Source of the DNA: JBBRVW01 sp963784645 | Lineage (GTDB): Bacteria > Actinomycetota > Actinomycetes > JACCUZ01 | Assembly (NCBI GenBank): GCA_963784645.1 | Contig: CAWARY010000002.1 | Span: 62,001 to 126,000, forward strand | DNA: 64,000 nt | Direction of reading: 5' to 3' | Translations under genes and position numbers: made by a program | The notes under the pieces: generated by a model | What the model was told of the DNA's origin: nothing | The model's input: the letters and a program-made list of their open reading frames with translations, nothing else | The model's database searches: none | Part shown: positions 23,088 to 31,720 of the stretch, in pieces | Numbering within the stretch: position 1 is the stretch's first letter | How the letters are laid out: every line of letters starts with the position of its first letter

Positions 23088-24134
23088 TCAGGCGGCGACG
23101 GCACCGCGCGGGAGGTCGGCGGCGCCGAAGAGGTCGCGCAGGCCGCGCATCGACGCCAGCCGGGCCGCGGAGTCGGGCACGGTCGTCGTCACCATCAGCT
23201 CGTCGGCAGCGGTCGCCGAGAGCAGCTCGGCCAGCTGGCGGCGAACGGTCTGCGGACCGCCGACGGCCTGGCCGGCGAGCCGCTCGCGTAGTGCGGCCTC
23301 CTCGACCTCGGTCCAGGAGTGCGCCGCCGCCTGCTCGACGGTCGGCAGCCGGGTGGGGTGGCCGCGGCGCAGCTCGAGGAACGACAGCGCAAGCGGCTTC
23401 GCGAGCTCGAGAGCGCGCTCGTCGGTGTCGGCCAGGACCACCTGCGCGGCGACCATGGCGTACGGCGCGTCGAGCACGTCCGACGGCCGGAACGTCTGCC
23501 GGTAGAGCTCGAGGGCCGGCAGGGTGTTCTGCGCCATGAAGTGATGCGCGAACGCGAACGGCAGGCCGAGCAGGCCCGCCAGCTGCGCGCTGTAGCCGGA
23601 CGAGCCGAGCAGCCAGATCGGCGGGTTCTCGCCGAGACCGGGCACGGCGGTGATCGCGCGGTAGGGGTGGTCGTCGGGGAACCCGCCGCGGAAGAAGCCC
23701 ACCAGCTCGCCGAGCTGCTGCGGGAAGTCCTCGTCGGACAGCGGGGTGACGCTGCGGCGCAGCGCCCGCGCGGTCTTCTGGTCGGTGCCCGGCGCCCGGC
23801 CGAGGCCGAGGTCGATCCGCCCCGGGTGCAGCGCGGCGAGGGTGCCGAACTGCTCGGCGACCACCAGTGGCGGGTGGTTGGGCAGCATCACGCCGCCGGA
23901 ACCGACCCGGATCCGCGAGGTCGCGGCGGCGATCGCGCCGATGAGCACCGGCGGGGCGCTGGACGCGACGCCCGGCATGCTGTGGTGCTCGGCGACCCAG
24001 AACCGCGTGAACCCGAGGTCCTCCACGACGCGGGCCAGCTCCACGGTGGCCCGCAGGGCGTCGCCCGGGGTGCTGTCGGCGGCCACCGGCGCCAGGTCGA
24101 GCACGGACAGGGGCAGTGCAGGGAGGTCGCTCAC
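23088..24134 (-). CDS. Luciferase-like (LLM class) flavin-dependent monooxygenase
   Basis: A 348-residue single-domain bacterial-luciferase-family protein. It opens LPLSVLDLAPV and includes WVAEHHSMPGVASSAPPVLIG and VGSGGVMLPNHPPLVVAEQFG, the segments that bind reduced flavin in this group. It probably oxidises a small organic substrate with FMNH2 and O2 in the cytoplasm. Start is taken as GTG 24134, where homology begins. The 5' region contains an 11-copy pentanucleotide tract 68 bp before this start. It is convergent to the aldehyde dehydrogenase operon and is not obviously part of it. Confidence 0.88.
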   Translation of the reverse strand: MSDLPALPLSVLDLAPVAADSTPGDALRATVELARVVEDLGFTRFWVAEHHSMPGVASSAPPVLIGAIAAATSRIRVGSGGVMLPNHPPLVVAEQFGTLAALHPGRIDLGLGRAPGTDQKTARALRRSVTPLSDEDFPQQLGELVGFFRGGFPDDHPYRAITAVPGLGENPPIWLLGSSGYSAQLAGLLGLPFAFAHHFMAQNTLPALELYRQTFRPSDVLDAPYAMVAAQVVLADTDERALELAKPLALSFLELRRGHPTRLPTVEQAAAHSWTEVEEAALRERLAGQAVGGPQTVRRQLAELLSATAADELMVTTTVPDSAARLASMRGLRDLFGAADLPRGAVAA

Positions 24135-24201
24135 CTCGACGGCAACCGGCGGGCGGCCCAGGACCTTCCCCGATGGCCGCCGCCGGCGCCGTCCTCGGTC
24201 A

Positions 24202-24256
24202 GCGGTGCGGTGCGGTGCGGTGCGGTGCGGTGCGGTGCGGTGCGGTGCGGTGCGGT
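24202..24256. repeat. Pentanucleotide microsatellite (GCGGT)x11
   Basis: Eleven perfect tandem copies of GCGGT lie in the 241-bp gap between the luciferase-like gene and the SARP-LuxR regulator gene. The tract is on the 5' side of the luciferase-like gene and beyond the 3' end of the regulator. No gene fits here. Copy-number change would alter promoter spacing, or the frame of any longer N-terminal reading. Confidence 0.95.
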
Positions 24257-24375
24257 GGAGCCTGACCGTGCCTGGCGGTGCAGGCTGCGCCCGATGGGCG
24301 CGATCCGGTCGGGAGCTCGGCGGGGGTGAACTGCGACGCGCTCCCGGCGCGTCCGGCGACGCGTCGGACCGGGTG

Positions 24376-27300
24376 TCAGCCGACGGCGCTGAGGTCGCGC
24401 GCCCGGCGGACCGCCTCGAGCCGCGACGACACCCCGAGCTTCGCGAGGATCGCCGACACGTGGTGACCGACGGTCTTCTCCGACAGGAACAGCCGGCCGG
24501 CGATCTCGGCGTTGCGCAGCCCCTGCTCGAGCAGGTGCAGCACCTCGACCTCGCGGTCGGTGAGCCCGCCGACGTTGGCGCGCGTGCTGGGCCGTGCGCC
24601 GCGCGGCACCTTTGCACCGATGGCACGCAGCTTCGCGTCGCAGCGCTCGACCAGCGCTTTCGCGCCGAGCCGGTCGAACATCGCCCGCGCCTCGCGCAGG
24701 TCGATCTCCTCGTCGCTGTCGAGCAGCGCCCAGGCCGCCTTGTACGGCAGCCCGGCCGCGGCGTACAGGTCGGCGGCCTGACGGTGGTGGCCGGTCATCG
24801 TGAGCAGCTCCGGCTCCCGCAGCCCCACAGGTACGTCGCCGACCAGGCCGGCCCGCCAGACCAGCATGGTGAGCTCGGCGAGGACGTCCTCGTCGCCCAG
24901 CCGGACGGCCTCCTCGTACCAGGGCAGCACCTCGGAGCGGATCCGCTCGACGTCGTCGTGGAGCAGGTAGACCTCGCCGCGGGTCATCGCGATGAAGCCC
25001 TGGTAGCCGAGCGACTGCGACTTGGCTATGTGGTCGCGCGCCTCGTCCAGCGGCCCCCAGACCCCATCGGCGTCACCGCGCCGCGCAGCGAGCAGGCCGA
25101 GGGCGGTGAGCGGCTCGATCCGGCTGGCCCGGCCCGTGTTGCGGACGTACAGCAGGTCCCGCGCCTGCGCGGTCGCGTCGTCCCAGCGGCCCATCTCGAC
25201 CTTCAGGCTTATCTCGCTGGCCAGCACGCACATGAGCTGCCCGTGCAGGTCGCGCTCGGCCGTGTAGCGCTCGGCCTGCTCGAAGAGCTCGTGCGCCTCG
25301 CTGGGGTCGAGCTCCAGCCAGGCCAGCGACGCCAGCGTCTGGTAGGTCCTCGCCGCGCAGTCCTCGAGGTCGTGCTCCAGCGCGATCTGCAACCCCTCCC
25401 GGACCATGGCGGCGCCGGTTCCGTGCTCGCCAAGGAACCAGCGAGCCACGCCCTGGTGGACCATCGCGCGGCACACCACCTCGTGGTCACCGACCTCGCG
25501 GCCCATCGCGACGGCCCTCTCCAGCCACGGCAGCGCCGCTGCGTTCTCCGAGGCACGCACGTGGTGGGTGCCGCGCCGGCCGATCGCCAGCGCCAGCTGC
25601 CGGCACGGGGCCACGCCGTCCAGCACCGCTAGCGCCTCCTCGACGAGCTCGGTGCCGCGGCTGTTGTCGCCGATGGTGTAGTACGACTCGTCCGTCCCGA
25701 GCAGTGCCTCGACCATGTCGAGGTGGCGGCCGGCTGCGCGCAGCAGGACCAGCGCCTCGCCCCACGCCGCGATGGCGTGCTCGTGGTCGTCGGAGGTCTG
25801 GCACTCGGCGGCCCGCTTGGTGAGCAGCTCGATCCGGGCCTCGTCGTCGAGCAGCCCGGCGTACGGCATGGCGCGGCCGTACTGGTAGGCCGCCTCGCGG
25901 TGCGCGCCGAGGCTCGCGGCGGCGTCACCCGCGGCCACCGCGAACTCCACGACCGCCGGGCCGTCGCCGGCCATCTCGGCGTGCTCGGCCAGCCGCGCGT
26001 ACGGACGCGGTGACATCGGCATCGCCCGAAGCCGGTCGAGGACCTGCCAGTGCAGCGCCCCCAGCCGGCCGGGCCCGATGCCGGACAGCACGGACTGGCG
26101 CACGATCTCGTGCCGGAAGCCGTAGACCGGGGCGTCGAAGCGCAGCATCCCCGACGTCACGCACTCGTCGATCGCCTCGGTGGTCACCTCGGGAAGCGCG
26201 TGCACGAGTGCCGGCTCGAACCGCGAGCCGACGACCGCCGAGGTCTCCAGGGCGCCTCGGGCCTGCGGCGACAGCCGGTGCACCCGTGCCAGCACGGCGT
26301 CCTGGACCGTGGCCGGCAGGTGCCCGCCGCCGGACGCCACGACCTCGGTGACGAAGAACGCGTTCCCGCCGGTCTCGCGGTGCAGCGCCTCGGCGTCCAG
26401 GCCCGACTCAGCGGCCAGCACGGCGACCCCGGCCGGCGACAGCAGCGGCACCGCGAGGCGACGTACGACGGGCTGCGACGCGATGTCGCCGAGCGTCACG
26501 CGCAGCGGGTCCGACGGCTGCAGGTGGTCGTCGCGGTAGGTGGCGACGACCAGGACGTGCGTGCCCTCCAGCCGCCGGGCGAGGAACCGCACCAGGTCGA
26601 GGGTGGACATGTCGGCCCAGTGCAGGTCCTCGAGCACGAGGACGGCCGGGCCCTGGTCCTCGAGCGCGGCCAGCGCCGCCTCGAAGAGACCGTCCCGCTC
26701 GCCGGACCGCAGCAGCCGGTCGACGGTCGGGCCCAGTCGCGGCGCGACGTCGACGAGCGGCCCGAGCGGCCGCGGTGACGACAGGGGGTCGCAGGCGCCC
26801 CGGAGCACGGTGCCTCGACCTTCCGCTGCCGCACTCCACTCGCGCACCAGCGCGGACTTGCCCACACCGGCCTCGCCGTGCACCAGCACCAGGCGCCCGG
26901 ACCCGGAGCGGGCCTCGGCGTGCAGGCCGTGCAGCGTGTCCAGGAGACCGTCCCGCTCGACGAGCGCCACGCGCTCAGGGTAGGAGCCGGCGTCCCGGCG
27001 CGCAGGCAGTAGCGAGGAAAGGGCCGGGCCGTCCAGCGACGGGTCCTGGGCGAGGACCAGCCGCTCCAGCTCCTGCAACGCCGGCCCCGGGTCGATCCCC
27101 AGCTCCTCGGCGAGCGTGGCGCGGGCCCGCTGGTAGGACGCGAGGGCGTCGGCCTGCCGACCGGCGCGGTACTGGGCGCACATGAGCAGCGCCCAGAACG
27201 ACTCGCGCATCGGGTGCCAGCGCACCAGTGCCTCCAGCTCGGCCACCGGCGGCGCCGTGCCGGGGCGGCCGAGGTCGGCCGAGATGCGCCGCTCCAGGGC

Positions 27301-27771
27301 GTCCAGCCGCACGCTGCCGAGACGCTCGGCCTCGGCCTCGAGCGGCTCGCAGCCGACGAACTCGGCGTACGGCCTGCCCCGCCACAGGCTCAGCGCCCGG
27401 GCCAGCACCGCACTGGCCTCCTCGACGCGGCCGGCGAGCAGCGCCGTGCTGCCCCGGTCGACGTCGCGCTCGAGGACCAGTGCGTCGACATCGTCCACCG
27501 CGACGTCGAGGACGTAGCCGTGCCGCCCGGTGCGGACCAGGTCGGGCACCGCGAGGTCCCGGCGCAGCCGCGAGACATGGGACTGCAGCGTCGCCGCGGC
27601 CGCCGGCGGTGCCGTGACGCCCCACAGGCCGTGGACCAGCCGGTCCGCGCTGACCTCTCGTCCGGGCGTCAGCGCGAGCAGCGCCAGCAGCCGGCGCGGC
27701 AGCGGGCCGCGGACGGCCACCGGCCGGTCGGCGTGGCTGACCTCGAGCGTGCCGAGCACCCAGATCTGCAT
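24376..27771 (-). CDS. SARP-type regulator with BTAD, AAA-type ATPase and C-terminal LuxR HTH
   Basis: An 1131-residue regulator. Residues 1-95 form an OmpR-like winged helix (RLLALLALTPGREVSADRLV), about 96-250 the bacterial transcriptional activation domain, then an NTPase with Walker A GEAGVGKS at about 299-306 and Walker B VLVLEDLHWAD. A long TPR-like helical region follows, and a LuxR HTH fills the last 60 residues (LTDREVEVLHLLEQGLRNAEIAGRLF within one motif). Having DNA-binding domains at both ends is uncommon. The ATG at 27771 is 6 nt after TACGGT, so the mRNA is probably leaderless. It is divergent to a small membrane protein gene. Confidence 0.93.
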   Translation of the reverse strand: MQIWVLGTLEVSHADRPVAVRGPLPRRLLALLALTPGREVSADRLVHGLWGVTAPPAAAATLQSHVSRLRRDLAVPDLVRTGRHGYVLDVAVDDVDALVLERDVDRGSTALLAGRVEEASAVLARALSLWRGRPYAEFVGCEPLEAEAERLGSVRLDALERRISADLGRPGTAPPVAELEALVRWHPMRESFWALLMCAQYRAGRQADALASYQRARATLAEELGIDPGPALQELERLVLAQDPSLDGPALSSLLPARRDAGSYPERVALVERDGLLDTLHGLHAEARSGSGRLVLVHGEAGVGKSALVREWSAAAEGRGTVLRGACDPLSSPRPLGPLVDVAPRLGPTVDRLLRSGERDGLFEAALAALEDQGPAVLVLEDLHWADMSTLDLVRFLARRLEGTHVLVVATYRDDHLQPSDPLRVTLGDIASQPVVRRLAVPLLSPAGVAVLAAESGLDAEALHRETGGNAFFVTEVVASGGGHLPATVQDAVLARVHRLSPQARGALETSAVVGSRFEPALVHALPEVTTEAIDECVTSGMLRFDAPVYGFRHEIVRQSVLSGIGPGRLGALHWQVLDRLRAMPMSPRPYARLAEHAEMAGDGPAVVEFAVAAGDAAASLGAHREAAYQYGRAMPYAGLLDDEARIELLTKRAAECQTSDDHEHAIAAWGEALVLLRAAGRHLDMVEALLGTDESYYTIGDNSRGTELVEEALAVLDGVAPCRQLALAIGRRGTHHVRASENAAALPWLERAVAMGREVGDHEVVCRAMVHQGVARWFLGEHGTGAAMVREGLQIALEHDLEDCAARTYQTLASLAWLELDPSEAHELFEQAERYTAERDLHGQLMCVLASEISLKVEMGRWDDATAQARDLLYVRNTGRASRIEPLTALGLLAARRGDADGVWGPLDEARDHIAKSQSLGYQGFIAMTRGEVYLLHDDVERIRSEVLPWYEEAVRLGDEDVLAELTMLVWRAGLVGDVPVGLREPELLTMTGHHRQAADLYAAAGLPYKAAWALLDSDEEIDLREARAMFDRLGAKALVERCDAKLRAIGAKVPRGARPSTRANVGGLTDREVEVLHLLEQGLRNAEIAGRLFLSEKTVGHHVSAILAKLGVSSRLEAVRRARDLSAVG

Positions 27772-27777
27772 GCTCCG

Positions 27778-27783
27778 ACCGTA
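27778..27783 (-). promoter_or_regulatory. Leaderless -10 element of the SARP-LuxR gene
   Basis: TACGGT on the minus strand ends 6 nt before the ATG at 27771, with no Shine-Dalgarno sequence between, as expected for a leaderless transcript. Confidence 0.5.
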
Positions 27784-27966
27784 GGCAGCGCCGGCGCCGC
27801 GCGTGAGGGGAGAAATCCCCAGTTTGAGTCATCGGTGTCTTGCTGCCGGCTTGCAGCAGACCCGGAAGAAGAGCCGTGGGTCTTGCAGAGCGGTGCCAGC
27901 CGCGGCGACGACGGTCGTGCCGTGCCACCGACCGGTGGCCCGCACAGACCCGTGAAGGAGCCCGTC

Positions 27967-28317
27967 ATGTCCGCAACCGTGACCCACCCGACGACCACCG
28001 CACGCGGCGTCCCGGCACAGCCGCGGCCGGCCGGCCGGGCCCGCTCCCGCCGCACCAGGTGGGTCGTGAGCGGCGCCGCGGCCGCCGTGATCGCCGCAAG
28101 CGGTGCCGCCGTCGCCGTCCTGTCGGCCGACGACCCGCCGGCCCCGGCCGTCGACACGAGCTGGTCACCGAGCGCCGACGCGGCCGAGTCCTCGCACGGC
28201 CAGGGACCGCTCAGCCCCGCCGCCCGGCCCTGGCAGCAGGGCACGGACACGGCCCAGTCCCTGACCGGCCTCAGGGGCGCGCTGCGCGACGGGGCCGGCA
28301 ACCGCGTCGCCCCCTGA
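27967..28317 (+). CDS. Small single-span membrane or exported protein, unknown function
   Basis: A 116-residue protein: an Arg-rich cytoplasmic stretch (RPAGRARSRRTRWVV), one hydrophobic helix at about residues 35-53 (rich in Ala/Val), then a Pro/Ser-rich hydrophilic tail of about 60 residues with no Cys and no recognised motif. The layout fits a type II membrane protein or an uncleaved signal anchor. AAGGAG lies 7 nt before the ATG at 27967, supporting real translation. It is divergent from the SARP-LuxR regulator across 195 bp and followed by a 14-bp hairpin, so it is a self-contained unit that the regulator may control (inference). Confidence 0.65.
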   Translation: MSATVTHPTTTARGVPAQPRPAGRARSRRTRWVVSGAAAAVIAASGAAVAVLSADDPPAPAVDTSWSPSADAAESSHGQGPLSPAARPWQQGTDTAQSLTGLRGALRDGAGNRVAP

Positions 28318-28389
28318 GTGCGAGCGCCTGCCGCAGGCTTCGGGACCGGCCGTACCCGACGCGGTCGTCGGGTGCGTGCTGACACCGGA

Positions 28390-28420
28390 ACGGCGACGAC
28401 GTCCATGACGTCGTCGCCGT
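28390..28420. terminator. 14-bp perfect hairpin between convergent genes
   Basis: ACGGCGACGACGTC (28390-28403) and GACGTCGTCGCCGT (28407-28420) pair perfectly across a 3-nt CAT loop. It lies 73 nt after the small membrane protein and 90 nt beyond the stop of the convergent 68-residue gene. With no T-tract on either side it could serve as a bidirectional terminator or transcript end. Confidence 0.6.
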
Positions 28421-28509
28421 CCGGGGTGCGGGCTACGACACCCGCCGCGCTCGGCGACCGGAGCCGGCCGTTGCGTCCTCGTGGGTCAGCTGTGCAGTGC
28501 GGTGGAGCG

Positions 28510-28716
28510 TTACCCGGCCTGGCGGTTGAGGATGCGCTCGATCGGGGCGATCTGCTCCGCGGTGTGGCGGGACAGGATGGCGTAGAGGTCCTGGCGCTCG
28601 GCCGTGCTGCGGTAGCCCGCGAGCTCGGTCTCGAGGCGGCGGCGCTGGGCGCGCTCCGCGCGCTGGCGGGCGGTGGTCGAGCGCAAGGTGATGACGGCGG
28701 ATCGAAGAGTGCTCAT
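28510..28716 (-). CDS. Conserved small hypothetical protein (68 aa)
   Basis: A very hydrophilic, helical, Arg/Ala/Glu-rich protein starting MSTLRSAVITLRSTTARQRA and ending with a HTAEQIAPIERILNRQAG stretch. There is no signal peptide, membrane span or Cys. Similar short proteins with a YxxxxERQDLYAIL-type core are scattered through actinobacteria, to my knowledge without known function. ATG at 28716 is the only good start. The coding bias fits the window, and the gene is isolated by gaps of about 190-200 bp on both sides. Confidence 0.6.
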   Translation of the reverse strand: MSTLRSAVITLRSTTARQRAERAQRRRLETELAGYRSTAERQDLYAILSRHTAEQIAPIERILNRQAG

Positions 28717-28916
28717 GTCGTACCTGTTCGGTGCGGGGGTCCCGCCGAGGCTTCGGCGGACACCTCAAGTCTCGGCACCTCCAGGGCGCTATCCCCGCCG
28801 CTCGCGCTGTCGACTGCGTCACACCGTCGACGCCCAGCGTGCGGCGTGACGGAGATCACCGAGCGAGGTGAACGGCTGATGTCAGGGGCGTCACCGGCGG
28901 GTGTCGCGAACACGGC

Positions 28917-29690
28917 TCAGCGCGCGGTCCAGCCGCCGTCGACGAGCAGGGTGTGCCCGGTCACCAGCGAGGCGGCCGGGGAGCACAGGTAGAGCACCGC
29001 CCCCGCGACGTCCATCGGGTCGCCGATCCGGTGCAGTGCGGCGATCCGTTCGACGACGTCCGCCTCGAACGCCGGATCCGCGAGGGCCTGCTCGGTTCCG
29101 GGCGTCCGCACGAAGGTCGGCGCCACGCAGTTGACGGTGACACCGTGCGCGCCCCACTCGACCGCGAGGCACTTGGTGAGGTGAGCGATCGCCGCCTTGG
29201 TCATGCAGTAGACCGACTCGCCGGGCAGTGCCACGGCACCCGCCTGCGACCCCATGTTGACGATCCGCCCGCCGCCCTGGCTGGTCATGACCCGGCCGGC
29301 CGCCTGGCTGGCGAAGAACGTGCCCTTGAGGTTCACGGCGAGGGTGCGGTCGAAGTCCTCCTCGGTGACGTCGAGCGCGTCGTTCCCGGGCGCGACCCCC
29401 GCGTTGTTGACCAGGATGTCGAGCCGCCCGAATCGCGCGACCGCTGCGTCCACGGCGGACCGCGCCTGCCCGGTGTCGCTCACCTCGAGCTGCAACGGCA
29501 AGGCCCGCCGCCCCATCGCCTCGATCTCCGCCACGACTCCCGAGTCGCTGGCGAGGTCCCGCAGACCCAGGGCGACGTCGGCGCCGGCCTCGGCGAGCGC
29601 GAGCGCGACCGCCCGCCCCAAGCCGCGCCCGGCACCGGTCACCAGCGCCACCTGGCCCGCCACGTCGAACCTGGGGTAACCGGCCACCAC
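28917..29690 (-). CDS. SDR family NAD(P)-dependent oxidoreductase
   Basis: A 257-residue classical short-chain dehydrogenase: cofactor loop TGAGRGLG, NNAG motif, catalytic Ser in NMGSQAGA, and YxxxK as YCMTKAAI; it closes with the VDGGW segment. Such enzymes interconvert hydroxyl and keto groups of sugars or polyols. The start is GTG at 29690, or the next GTG three bases on, with GAGGAGGA immediately before. It lies 15 nt behind a second SDR gene on the same strand. The pair probably oxidises and re-reduces one sugar-like substrate. Confidence 0.92.
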   Translation of the reverse strand: MVAGYPRFDVAGQVALVTGAGRGLGRAVALALAEAGADVALGLRDLASDSGVVAEIEAMGRRALPLQLEVSDTGQARSAVDAAVARFGRLDILVNNAGVAPGNDALDVTEEDFDRTLAVNLKGTFFASQAAGRVMTSQGGGRIVNMGSQAGAVALPGESVYCMTKAAIAHLTKCLAVEWGAHGVTVNCVAPTFVRTPGTEQALADPAFEADVVERIAALHRIGDPMDVAGAVLYLCSPAASLVTGHTLLVDGGWTAR

Positions 29691-29705
29691 TCCTCCTCGG
29701 TCGGG

Positions 29706-30476
29706 TCAGAGGACGGCGAGCATGCCGCCGTCGACGTACAGGATCTGGCCGTTGACGAAGTCGGCGGCCGGCGAGCACAGGAACAGCACCGGACCGACCA
29801 GGTCCGCCGGCTCGCCCCAGCGCCCGGCCGGCGTCCGGCCGCGCACCCAGGCGTCGAACTCCGGATCGGACACCAGGTCGGCGGTGAGCTCGGTGGCGAT
29901 GTAGCCGGGACCGACCGCGTTGACCTGGATCCCGGCCGGCGCGAGGTCGGCGCACATGCCCTTGGTGAGCATCTTCAGCGCGCCCTTGGTCGCGGCGTAC
30001 GGCGCGATGCCCGCGCGGGCGACCTCGCTCTGCAGCGACACGATGTTGACGATCTTGCCGGCGCCTCGCGGCACCATCCGTCGGGCCGCGGCCCGGCCGA
30101 CCAGGAACGCGCTGGTCACGTTCGTGTCGAGCAGCCGGTACCAGTGCTCGTCCGGGAACTCGAGGAGCGGAGCCCGGTGCTGGGCGCCGACGTTGTTGAC
30201 GAGGATGTCCAGCGGGCCGACCCCGTCCTCGACAGCGGCGACCCCGGACTCGACAGCCTCGGCGTCGGTGACGTCGAACACCACGGCGTGGACCGCTCCC
30301 CCCGTCTGCGCCGAGAGCTCGGCGCGCGCCGACTCCAGGCGCTGCTCGTCGTGCCCGTTGAGGACGACGGTGCACCCCGCCTCGGCCAGACCCTGCGCCA
30401 GGACCCGGCCGATCCCGCGGCTCGACCCCGTCACCAGGGCGGTGCGCCCCGCGAGCTCGAAGCCGGGATGCGTCAC
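29706..30476 (-). CDS. SDR family oxidoreductase, gluconate 5-dehydrogenase-like
   Basis: A 256-residue SDR with TGSSRGIGR, NNVGAQHR (NNxG variant), Ser in NIVSLQSEVAR and YAATKGAL. The HRAPLLEFPDEHW segment after NNVG and the LQSEVAR form are typical of gluconate 5-dehydrogenase and related 2-keto-3-deoxygluconate reductases. Start is GTG 30476. It is the first gene of the two-gene SDR operon and is divergent to a GFO/IDH/MocA oxidoreductase, which suggests joint use in sugar or inositol metabolism. Confidence 0.9.
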   Translation of the reverse strand: MTHPGFELAGRTALVTGSSRGIGRVLAQGLAEAGCTVVLNGHDEQRLESARAELSAQTGGAVHAVVFDVTDAEAVESGVAAVEDGVGPLDILVNNVGAQHRAPLLEFPDEHWYRLLDTNVTSAFLVGRAAARRMVPRGAGKIVNIVSLQSEVARAGIAPYAATKGALKMLTKGMCADLAPAGIQVNAVGPGYIATELTADLVSDPEFDAWVRGRTPAGRWGEPADLVGPVLFLCSPAADFVNGQILYVDGGMLAVL

Positions 30477-30706
30477 GACGTCACCGGTCCGCCGGGTCGG
30501 TGACCCTCGCGGCCCGGGCGGGCGAGATGCTGGCCATCCGGCGATGATGGCACAGGGCCGCCGTATGTCAGGACAAAGGTTGACCGCCTCCCGGCCGGCG
30601 GACAGACTGCTGCCCGGCTGTCGCGGCGGTCGGCGGCCCGGGCAGGCGGACCGGCGAGAGGTGCGGACATGCGGGTGGCCCCGATCGGCACCGGGCGGAC
30701 CGGCAG

Positions 30707-31720
30707 GTGACGGTCCGGGTCGGCGTCATCGGCGCCGGGATGATCGGCGCCGACCACGTCCGCCGGCTGACCGGCGGGCTGGTGGGCGGCGAGGTCGTCG
30801 CGGTGACCGACGTCGACCGCGACCGAGCAGGTGCCGTCGCCGCGGGAACCCCCTCGGCCCGGGTGCTGGGCACAGGTGCCGAGCTCGTCGCGGACAGCGG
30901 GGTCGACGCCGTGCTCGTCGCCTCGACCGGTCCCACGCACGAGGAGTACGTGCTGGCCTGCATCGCCGCCGGCAAGCCGGTGTTCTGCGAGAAGCCACTG
31001 GCGACCACCGGCACCGCCTGCGAGCGGATCCTGGATGCCGAGATCGCGGGCGGTCGGCGGCTGGTGCAGGTCGGGTTCATGCGCCGGTACGACCCGGCCT
31101 ACCGCGCGCTCGAGCAGTCGGTCGCGCAGGGCGAGATCGGGCCACCGCTGCTCGTCCACTGCGCGCACCGCAACGCGTCGGTGCCGCCGACGTACGCCGC
31201 CGACATGATGATCAGCGACTCGGCGGTGCACGAGATCGACGCGTCCCGGTGGCTGCTCGGCGAGGAGATCGCCGCGGTCCGGGTGCTCGAACCGCGGCGC
31301 AGCAGCCGGGCGCCGGAGCGGCTGCGTGACCCGCTGCTGCTGGTGCTGGAGTCGGTGAGCGGTGTGCTCGTCGACGTCGAGCTCTCGGTCAGCGTCGGCT
31401 ACGGCTACGACGTCCGGTGCGAGGTGGTCGGCGAGTCGGGCACCGCCGCGCTCGGCGACGAGGGCACCGTCCGCGTCGTGCGGGACGGGCAGCGGACCTC
31501 CCGGGTGCCCCGTGACTGGCGCGAGCGGTTCGCCGACGCGTACGACGTCGAGCTGCAGGCCTGGCTGGACGCGACGGCGGCCGGCGGCTGCACGGGTCCG
31601 AGCGCGTGGGACGGCTACGCGGCCGCGGTCGTCGCGGAGACCTGCCTGCAGGCACCGCGCACCGGCGAGCCGACGGCGGTGGTGCTGCGGGACCGGCCGG
31701 AGTTCTACGACGGGAGCTGA
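30707..31720 (+). CDS. GFO/IDH/MocA family oxidoreductase, inositol 2-dehydrogenase-like
   Basis: A 337-residue enzyme with the NAD loop GVIGAGMIG, the EKPLA motif (catalytic Lys) and the VQVGFMRRYDPAY and HEIDASRWLLG segments typical of the IolG/inositol 2-dehydrogenase branch. It should oxidise a cyclitol or pyranose hydroxyl with NAD+. Start is GTG 30707. It is divergent to the SDR pair and its last 16 bases overlap the convergent next gene. No other iol genes were seen, so true myo-inositol use is uncertain. Confidence 0.9.
   Translation: MTVRVGVIGAGMIGADHVRRLTGGLVGGEVVAVTDVDRDRAGAVAAGTPSARVLGTGAELVADSGVDAVLVASTGPTHEEYVLACIAAGKPVFCEKPLATTGTACERILDAEIAGGRRLVQVGFMRRYDPAYRALEQSVAQGEIGPPLLVHCAHRNASVPPTYAADMMISDSAVHEIDASRWLLGEEIAAVRVLEPRRSSRAPERLRDPLLLVLESVSGVLVDVELSVSVGYGYDVRCEVVGESGTAALGDEGTVRVVRDGQRTSRVPRDWRERFADAYDVELQAWLDATAAGGCTGPSAWDGYAAAVVAETCLQAPRTGEPTAVVLRDRPEFYDGS

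Noticed and set aside
24202..24256. CRISPR array
   Set aside because: The repeat unit is 5 bp with no spacers; it is a microsatellite.
28760..28900. Small gene or tRNA between the 68-codon gene and the SDR pair
   Set aside because: No cloverleaf and no ORF with a ribosome site or coding bias; nothing supportable is seen.
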